Source of the DNA: Fragilaria crotonensis | Lineage: Eukaryota > Bacillariophyta > Fragilariophyceae > Fragilariales > Fragilariaceae | Direction of reading: 5' to 3' | NCBI GenBank assembly: GCA_022925895.1 | Contig: JAKSYS010000346.1 | Span: forward strand, 1 to 63,309 | DNA length: 63,309 nt | Shown: positions 56,343-63,309 of the stretch, one piece after another | How positions within the stretch are numbered: position 1 is the stretch's first letter | Layout: the number at the start of each line of letters is the position of its first letter | Translations under genes and position numbers: made by a program | The notes under the pieces: model-generated | What the model saw: the letters and a program-made list of their open reading frames with translations, nothing else | Told to the model about the DNA's origin: nothing | Databases searched by the model: none

Positions 56343-56586
56343 TACGATATGTTAGAGGGGCATGGACTGCTCTCAATGAACCTCAAGATCTGGGAAGTTA
56401 TGTCCTTGTCGCGAGAGCGCAGTGACGTAGAGGTGACCGCAGTGTTCGGAATATTTCAAAACTTTCTTTTTATCGATACCTGCGAATGCATGAGAAAGAG
56501 CACTTTGTTCGAAAGTTTCGCGTCTAAACGAGGTGCAACAGAATCTCGCGGATTGAAGCGTCAAGCTAATGTGATCAACTACTCGT

Positions 56587-57956
56587 TCAGCGCGGTCTGG
56601 CTAGATACGCCAGGATCTGTTGCGCGGCTCTAGTCCCTGTCTCCATGGCAGCTTGAACTGTACAGCATGCCTTGGTGTGCGTACCCTCGCCGGCAAAGTA
56701 AATACATCAATGGGGCTTCGCCATTTCTTCCGTGAACGCTGGAGTTTTGGGTAACATGTATCCAACATCCCTAACGTGCGTTCTCGTTTCCAAGTCTCGT
56801 AGCGGAATACTCAGAACGGTGGACAATTATTCAAAACAACTTTAGTTGCCTTTTTGGTCACCCTTGCGTAGTTCCAATACTTCCAGGGAAAAGCCTGAAT
56901 TCAAGAAGCATGCTGCGGTGTGCGACTCTCCCAAGTCTCGGAACCACAGTTCGGGTATCGGTAACCCATCGGCGCAAATCAGTCCTCGAAGGCCTGCTGG
57001 CCAAGGACGCTTCTTAAACTTGAGTATAACTTTCATGTGCGCTTCCTCGCGATTTCTTTTTCTTCCGGTAGTTCCGGAATGTCTGACCAATACTTGGGTG
57101 GTATCGTTGCGATGACAGAATTTCCGCAAAGTACAGAACCGTCAGTTGGCAGAATTCTGATCCCATCCTTCGGTGCCTCCACTTTGGCTGCCTTCCACTC
57201 TAATTTGACTTCTAGATTCGGATGTCATCGCAGATCGCTGTACAGCTCTCGCACAACACCTGGCATAGAGATTTTGGAGTTTACACAGGCATCACCCTCG
57301 TCTTCTTTCTCCTCCCAGTGCTCTTCAAACGCCAACATTATATGTAGCGATGTGTTTGCTAGTTTAGTGTTTCCAGCCGTATTCCCGTATCCAGCAACTG
57401 CCATTTCTTGTAAATGAAGTGGAAGGCCAGTCGGAATGTCCTGTTTGGACGTTGTCTCGGTGCAGGGCAGCTCATGCATAGTCCCTAGTAACCTCTCCAG
57501 AGGATAAAGATGCTCATCATCATCAAAGATCATCAATGCTCCTCCACAATAATACATTCCATACTCTCCATTCTTGGTAGGCGTGGGAGACGGACTACCG
57601 TCGGCATATGAAGTGATGAAAACATCTACACACAGCGGCAATTGTCGTTGTCCATTCGGTTGCTGGAGAAGATGTGTCCAACGGGTTATGTATTGCTCGA
57701 CAAGATCGGTCAAGACGTTTCCTCGACCATCAAAGATTTCAGCTCCCATCTCAACCACGTGTCCCGTCCACCAAATCTCTCACACCCTTGACGCATCCAC
57801 CAATATCGTAGCACGCTTCCACCATGGTGATTCGTAAATCGACGTCAGTTGAGCTGCCGTGAGACCTGATGCACCAGCACCTATAATGATGACATCTGAT
57901 GTTGCGAGTGGAGGAGTCAAACGTGATGGAATGATAGATGATTGATCATTGATCAT
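56587..57956 (-). pseudogene. Flavin amine oxidase, nearly full-length pseudogene
   Basis: Minus strand from ATG 57956 to TGA 56587. The N-terminus has the FAD dinucleotide motif Ile-Ile-Ile-Gly-Ala-Gly-Ala-Ser-Gly-Leu (near 57880). Then come Val-Val-Glu-Met-Gly-Ala-Glu-Ile-Phe-Asp-Gly (near 57750), a central region to 57225, Lys-Val-Ile-Leu-Lys-Phe-Lys-Lys-Arg-Pro-Trp-Pro (near 57030), Pro-Ile-Pro-Glu-Leu-Trp-Phe, and the C-terminal Phe-Ala-Gly-Glu-Gly-Thr-His motif with Gly-Thr-Arg-Ala-Ala near 56620-56690. Breaks are in-frame TGA at 57780-57782 (where the Gly-Gly-Arg motif should be) and 57225-57227, plus at least one frame step near 57050 and divergent sequence around 56750-56860. Total span fits the 450-500 residues of polyamine/monoamine oxidases. 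Confidence 0.75.
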
Positions 57957-58177
57957 TGATCATGATGTTGAGAAACTATCCGCTTTAAGTAAAAGTCGTC
58001 ATCCATAGCACGAACTACTGTAGAGAGCAGTGTTATGACATATGGCATATGGCATATGATGCATATAAAGAACGATTATTACAGTACGACGTATAATATA
58101 AACTCCGAGTATATAAAGTGTGTGTGGTGAAAAAAATCTTTTTTCTTCTGCTGGATCTGGTGGTCGATGCCGACAGC

Positions 58178-58185
58178 TGACGTCA
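58178..58185. promoter_or_regulatory. CRE-type octamer TGACGTCA, copy B
   Basis: Duplicate of the octamer at 44451-44458, retained although the gene below is broken. Confidence 0.4.
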
Positions 58186-58411
58186 ACAGGTCAGTACCGT
58201 TACTGCAGTACTGTACACTTCGTATCTTTGTATTGCAAGAGGAATATACAAATCGAGGACATGTATACATTTATATATCATTCCACTGGTAACTGGTATC
58301 CGGACTCCGCAGTCCGCACTCCGCACTATTCAGACAACCACGAACCATGGATCCATTTCTGCAAATATTGACTGCCAGCTGCGAGGCGAGGCACCTCGAC
58401 TCCATGCTCCA

Positions 58412-59676
58412 ATGACCACCGGTAGTCGGCAACCATGGAAATCACAACCAGGATTATCGCTGTATCTGGTAGTGCTCCTCCTGTTGCGGTTGGCATCAGT
58501 CGCCACAGCAGGGCTCCCACGTCCCACACCCATATCCACATTGCCTCTGAAACCCACACCTCCTCGCAACGTTGACAAGCTCCTCGGGAAGCTTGATTGA
58601 TTTTCATCACATCTACGACCATGAGGACGACAACAAATATGACGCCAAACCATTTTATCAAGTTTTCTATCCTGCAATACGAGCCATCTTGACAACTTTG
58701 TATGGTACTATTCTACTGTTCTTCGCTCCTCATGCTCGGAGGCAGATCCATTGTATTACCATGTTTCGGGTCAGTGGTCAGAAAAAGTTGGAACAGGCCA
58801 TTCGAACGTGGCGACAGAACTTCTTACAGGCAAAATTCGCCATTGTTCGACGTGCTCCGAGTTTCCTTCTCGCCGGTCGTTCCATCCTACAAGTCAAACA
58901 TCGCATCCACCATCATCGACATCTGGTCCAAGTAGCCAAAAGGCCAAGGCGGATGGGGCAATTACCAAACGAGAAGCGAAAATACTCTCGAGGATGCACA
59001 AGAAAGAGATTCGGAATCTCAAACGAGATATGCAACGATTGATCAAGGCCAGTACGAGTGTGGGGGCTGTCCTCAGAGCGTTAGACTTGGATGATGTGTT
59101 GGATGTTGTCCGGAGCTTTTTGTTTCAATTTTTAGCGGTTCTCGCGACCAATCATGAAAAGAAAGGACTCGGTTCCGTGATTTCCAATTGGTGTCTGTTC
59201 CTTAACGTGGGTGGTCTCATGTCGGAAACACATGAAAAGTTGGGATTTCCGATTGCAAAATTGATTCAATACTGTTTCATGCGACACAATTCGAATCCAG
59301 CTGTGATTCGTCATACTGGGAATGTTGCCGTGTTTGGGACCGCAGCATACCTCGTGCTGTGCGAGAAACAAACGACACGTCGACTCAATATGGCACTCTT
59401 GTCATCCTCCGTACTCATGCGTGGCCTCAAAAGTTTCGTCAAAGTAATTCTATCATGGGACGATGATGACGATGATGGGATATGGCGTGGATTAGGACGT
59501 TTTTGGAAGGTGGTACTGGGTGTGCACTTATGACAGTGCTTACGGCAACAAGTCTGTATGCCATCGTAAGAGTGGAGAAGAATGAACTCACTCCTCCTGA
59601 TTGGTTACTTCGTCCAATTCATGCGGCCGAGAAGGGAATTCACGAACTTGCGGTTGCCGCTGACCGGATTGTATAA
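58412..59676 (+). pseudogene. Multi-pass membrane protein, copy B (frameshifted)
   Basis: Paralogue of 44695-45957 with the same start. A GATT tandem duplication near 58593-58600 gives TGA after about 62 codons. A missing A in the A-run near 58938 and a missing base near 59501 shift the frame twice more. Between these, long stretches are almost identical to copy A. The two single-base steps are in short runs and could be base-call errors, but the 4-bp duplication is harder to explain that way, so loss of function is likely. Confidence 0.8.
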
Positions 59677-61383
59677 CGTTCCTGACTCCAGCGGACGGAG
59701 ATTGGTGATTTATTGTAACGCGTTGTGAATGGTCATTGCACCATCGCTGGCTAGGGAAAGAAACTACGGACTAACTAAATGTTCATAATCCAAATTCCAA
59801 GCCCTACATTGCATTTATCGTACATCATTGATGTTGCTTTAGTAGGGATATTACGTTCTGCAGGTTGGCAACAATCATTTTCTCCTGAGCATCCGATTGT
59901 AGCTTGTTCTTGACTATCTCTTGCAAAGATGTGACGACATCATGTCTCATGTCTTGCCAAGGGTAGTTTTGCTTCTGCTATTGTACAGTAGTAGTACTGG
60001 GTTGCGCAGGATTCTGTTTATTGACGAGATCTGGAGACTGGAGTATCACAAGTCACAAGGCAGGCACACGTATGGTCTGAATACAACTGCAATAGCTTTT
60101 TCTTTGATGTTGTCCGGTGCGCTCTTGCTCGCACTCAGGCGAAGTGGAAAGACGGTAATCAACCTCTGCTCTGCATAGCTCACAGCTTTTCGGTCACAAA
60201 GCATGAATCCTTGACGACAAAGTCGCCAACACTAGATACTGGAGCTCGATTCTATTGTTGCACGTTACTTCACATGATCAAATAAAACATAGACGTCCTT
60301 TCGAGGCGTGCAAGTGAAGGTTATGCGTTATGCGTCCATTGTTGAAGCCTTTTTGCTTATTTTAGATGTTCAATTGAAACATTGACGTACAGACGTACAG
60401 GATAAAAAGGTTATGTGTCCATTATTGAAGATTCATTTACTTGATCCAAAATCAATCCGGGTTTGTAAATTGCGAAATGAATTCCTGGAGGTTCCGGAAT
60501 ATCTTTCGGATGTCCCATATTGCTAAATCCTTTCACGCGACACTGCAGGAGAGTTAAGCCTTTTTCTGGATCGGAATTCAATCGGACTTTTCAGCCCATT
60601 GCGAGATAACCAGTGGGACATTCGGAATTTTCCGGGCTTCGTCATGTAGCTTCTACGTCTCCTGTAATACCTGGAACATTTCTGGATGCCTTCCGTTTCA
60701 TTTGAATTAGTCACTGCCGAAGCTCAGAATCCATTCCAAATAGCATCATCTATGCGGTCATTCGATTCGAATTCGAGAACCATCCTTAAGTATTTGTCCG
60801 GCTAGAAGGCGTCAGCAATTTTGGAACACATATGAATTCGCCAATTCGTCATTCGAAGCCTACTAGAGATTCATTTTTAGGAGCGGATGAAGTATGAAGT
60901 ATGCGCTTTGTATAGCGCCACTGGGTTGTTCAAATGTCGATAGTCTTGATGAGAACTCAACGAGTATCGGCCAATAAGCCCTAAATGATCTTTGAAAGAT
61001 ATCGGAACTTGTTCAAAGAGAAAATTTTACGATGAACAACTGGCGTTCCATCCGGCATTCAATTCCTCCGTACGTGTAGTTATATCTGGTCGTGATTTTA
61101 AGGATAATTACATCCATTGGTCATACTTATTTATTCGGGTTGCATTATATCCCCGAGTACAGCTGGCGGTCGTAGTACAAATGTATCCTACGGATTATTG
61201 CAACGAGCGTTTTATTCCCTCTTGAAAAACGAACAGCTGGCGAAGTAGAATTGCTACCTTGTCCTACACGTCAAGGAGAATTCTTCGACACGTCGGAAGT
61301 CCGACCAAAGTCCCTCGCAAACAACAAGTCACGAGCACTTAGAACATTTAATCGAAAATTGCGTTGGAAAGAAGCACAAGACG
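59677..61383. other. Gene-poor region
   Basis: 1.7 kb with no recognisable gene. A 78-codon ORF at 59942-60178 with two hydrophobic segments is the only candidate and lacks supporting motifs. Short direct repeats of AGACGTACAG and GTTATGCGTCCATT/GTTATGTGTCCATT types occur at 60320-60430. Confidence 0.45.
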
Positions 61384-62028
61384 ATGAGCTGCACCGAACA
61401 ACGGCGCGTTAGGTTCACACCAGAGCCAGCCATTATGGCACCACTACAGGAAGCGGAATATATATTGACGCCGTCGCAAGTTGCTGCAACCTGGTACTCC
61501 CCGGAAGAGTTCCGGCGGCTTCGAATCGAAAGCAACATGGTGGCATCAGGCATTCGTCATCGACATGAAACTGACAAATCAAACCGATTATCCTATGGGA
61601 ACGTTCTCCTATCCACTTATAAATCATGCGTCGGTGGAGAACAACCGAGCCAAGATACTGTTCAACAACTTGCAAGCTGGCTGGAAGTTGCGGCCAGTCG
61701 ACGAGGTCTTGAGAAACTGAGCCAAAAGGAGATGCACAGACAACGACGAAAAGCAGTCAGTAGCGCAATACACTCTGTATTGGATACACAGAATGCTTTC
61801 AAGGATGAGAATGTTGACGCGAGGGCAGATCGCCTGCGATTGGTCTACGAGAAAAGCTCGGCATCATCGATTCTGTTTGCAAGAGTCCTTGCTCTTGCTG
61901 ATGAACTTGCAGCTCAACAAGATGGCTCGACAGCACATGGTCGCGCTGGCATGTTCCCTTGCAACTCCCACAAGACAACTCTCCACTCAATGAAACAATG
62001 GAACGCAAAAGCGTGCGGGGGCGCCTAG
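61384..62028 (+). CDS. Protein of a probable diatom family, unknown function
   Basis: 214 codons from ATG 61384. It has a Val-Arg-Phe-Thr-Pro-Glu start, a Trp-Tyr-Ser-Pro-Glu-Glu-Phe-Arg-Arg motif near residue 37, an Arg-Arg-Gly-Leu-Glu near residue 105 and a following Lys/Arg/Gln-rich helix with Val-Leu-Asp-Thr-Gln. I recall many diatom hypothetical proteins with this Trp-Tyr ... Glu-Glu-Phe then Arg-Gly-Leu-Glu layout; no function is known to me. Soluble, no signal peptide, helical. The frame is intact. Confidence 0.6.
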   Translation: MSCTEQRRVRFTPEPAIMAPLQEAEYILTPSQVAATWYSPEEFRRLRIESNMVASGIRHRHETDKSNRLSYGNVLLSTYKSCVGGEQPSQDTVQQLASWLEVAASRRGLEKLSQKEMHRQRRKAVSSAIHSVLDTQNAFKDENVDARADRLRLVYEKSSASSILFARVLALADELAAQQDGSTAHGRAGMFPCNSHKTTLHSMKQWNAKACGGA

Positions 62029-62749
62029 CTTCAAGCCGTCTTCAAACGTTACAAGGCATGATATCGTAGGAATAAAAAACTACCGGTAGGACTGGAACGT
62101 TTACTAAAGCATTGTCTACACAAGTACAATAGTCTACTGCACATTTATATTAGTAGATGATTCCTTCAAGGCTGGTGCATAAGAAATGCATTGATGAGTG
62201 TGATAGGCGTTCTCCCGTGGTTTCAAACACACTTCACAATTGAGGGGCGATTCAAAGCCAAATCACAAGATAGTGGACATCGCCATGTACCAAAGGTGAC
62301 ACGTTGTGTTGATAGCGTTTTCCCTACCGGTGCCATATTCTAATCCCTCACTATATTGGAACTCGGCTGATCTAGTATGACAAGGACTTGCCAGAATGCA
62401 GCAGTGCTTGCAGTCTACTTCTCCGTCTCCTCGAGTACTGCAAGTAAGCTATAACCTGTAACCTAAAATCTAAAGCTTGCTGATTCACTTTACCACCAGT
62501 TGGGAGCATAAAGTACCATATTTCAAGATACCAGCGATAGTGTGTCACCTACTTGGAATGTCATTTCGAAATGAAACCCGGGCAAGATGAAGAAAAAAAA
62601 CAAGGGAAAATTAATTTGGCAGCGGCAGTTTCACCTGTGCTGTTGCAAACCACAACGTAGCCATCAAGCGCAAAGAATGCATGTCGACCATCGCAAATAT
62701 AAATAGAAATCACATTTTACATACAACATCATCTGGCGCGTGCAAAGGT
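62029..62749. other. Intergenic region
   Basis: Convergent 3' flanks of the genes at 61384 and 62750; an A-run near 62591. No gene seen. Confidence 0.5.
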
Positions 62750-63309
62750 TTAATTGGCGGTGGCAACCTTGCAAAACGCATCGAATCTTTCGAGCATATC
62801 ATCAACAAATCTCGAATCATGGGTAAAAAAGTGATCACCCTTGTCGTAGACTTTCAATTCCGAATGCTCGCTCTTGCACAACGAAAGCCACTTTTGCTCC
62901 GAGTCACGATAGTCTTCGGAACCATTGAAAAACAACATGGGAAAATCGAGCTCTGGGATGATAGTTGCCGGAGCTACCGACTTGAGACACTGGACTTGCT
63001 GCTCACCCTGTTGGAACGCAAATCCAGACCCAAGGCTTGACTCAACCAACTTGTAGTCGGCGGGGGACTTTTTCACTTCGGCAATCATGAGACTGGACAA
63101 CGTCTTGTTCGATAGCACCTTCGTAAGGTAATTGAGCATGTACAGCCCTGCCTTGGCCTTGAACGAGGCGTCTGGGCCGACATTTTGGCCGCAGTCCAGC
63201 AATATGGCCCCCTTGAAATAATCTTTGTGCTTTTGTAGAATGTGGAATCCAACGTAGGCCCCAACGAACCGCCAACGTATACGGTCTTGTCTCCGGGTTT
63301 GAGATTTTG
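62750..63309 (-). CDS. Alpha/beta-hydrolase, C-terminal part (runs off window)
   Basis: Minus strand. The 5' part lies beyond 63309 and the stop is TAA at 62750. The visible part starts at Lys-Thr-Val-Tyr-Val and the nucleophile elbow Gly-Gly-Ser-Leu-Gly (Ser near 63267). After a 1-nt frame step at the C run 63259-63262 (minus-strand G run) it continues Leu-Leu-Asp-Cys-Gly. The acid residue lies in Phe-Phe-Asn-Gly-Ser-Glu-Asp-Tyr and the catalytic His in Lys-Gly-Asp-His-Phe-Phe. The layout is that of Tex30/KANL3-like or dienelactone-hydrolase-like serine hydrolases. The triad is complete; the frame step at a homopolymer is probably a base-call error. Confidence 0.7.
   Translation of the reverse strand, partial: KSQTRRQDRIRWRFVGAYVGFHILQKHKDYFKGAILLDCGQNVGPDASFKAKAGLYMLNYLTKVLSNKTLSSLMIAEVKKSPADYKLVESSLGSGFAFQQGEQQVQCLKSVAPATIIPELDFPMLFFNGSEDYRDSEQKWLSLCKSEHSELKVYDKGDHFFTHDSRFVDDMLERFDAFCKVATAN

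Larger units (their letters stand above)
58124..59868 (+). repeat. Segmental duplication, copy B
   Basis: Direct repeat of 44383-46161, about 13.7 kb downstream, starting GTGGTGAAAAAAATC and ending TTCTGCAGGTTGG. Includes the promoter octamer. Confidence 0.9.

Noticed and set aside
56587..57956. In-frame TGA codons as selenocysteine in the amine oxidase
   Set aside because: The TGAs fall at the Gly-Gly-Arg motif and at a non-conserved spot, not at a Cys. A frame step and divergent stretch are also present, and no SECIS element was seen. Pseudogene is simpler.
59942..60178. Small two-helix membrane protein
   Set aside because: Open frame and hydrophobic stretches only; no conserved motif, neighbour logic or clear signal, so left as a weak candidate.

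Overview
The window looks like nuclear DNA of a photosynthetic stramenopile, most likely a diatom. Two genes start with a signal peptide followed by an Ala-Phe-type cleavage site, the bipartite plastid presequence of these algae. There is a plastid bilin reductase, an HCF164-like thylakoid thioredoxin, a GH18 chitinase with CBM18 modules, a large LRR membrane protein with Ser/Pro-rich spacers, sparse short GT-AG introns, and a Ty1/copia element of the kind abundant in diatoms. The species cannot be fixed from the sequence.

Layout. (1) 1-21353: two Ty1/copia elements in direct tandem, sharing the middle LTR (LTR 1-597, LTR 11112-11709, LTR 20760-21353). Each carries a long unrecognised ORF1 (beginning inside the LTR), a GTGAGT...CAG intron-like spacer, then gag (zinc knuckle), protease, integrase, RT and RNase H. 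Element 2 has lost about 1.47 kb next to its 5' LTR. (2) 21799-46161: host genes: F-box/propeller-like protein, RbfA-like factor, plastid-targeted unknown, 5-formyl-THF cyclo-ligase, CBM18 protein, LRR membrane protein, SDR oxidoreductase, HCF164-like thioredoxin, GH18 chitinase, quinolinate synthase, bilin reductase, multi-pass membrane protein. (3) 46271-54285: an 8.0-kb hAT DNA transposon with an 18-bp perfect TIR, an exact 8-bp target duplication (CTCTACGC), inverted GGGTAC subterminal blocks, an intact BED/hAT transposase, a decayed fragment of a second hAT-type transposase, and a 2-kb palindrome whose arms are built of about 177-bp subrepeats. (4) 54581-59868: an FkbM methyltransferase, then decayed genes: the tail of an EF-hand channel-like protein, a nearly full-length flavin amine oxidase pseudogene, and a frameshifted second copy of the membrane-protein locus. 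(5) 59869-63309: mostly gene-poor, with one protein of a probable diatom family and the 3' part of an alpha/beta-hydrolase running off the window.

How genes relate: plastid functions recur (bilin reductase, HCF164-like thioredoxin, possible plastid RbfA, plastid-targeted unknown), and two extracellular chitin-binding genes share a duplicated promoter-signal peptide-intron-CBM18 module joined to different C-terminal domains. No operon-like co-regulation is implied.

Caveat: many ORFs break at single-base homopolymer steps (SDR, hydrolase, chitinase, gag-pol), and the three LTRs differ only by 1-2 nt indels with no substitutions. Much of the frameshifting may therefore be residual long-read sequencing error. 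Calls of pseudogene are strongest where in-frame stops or longer indels exist (amine oxidase, channel tail, membrane-protein copy B).
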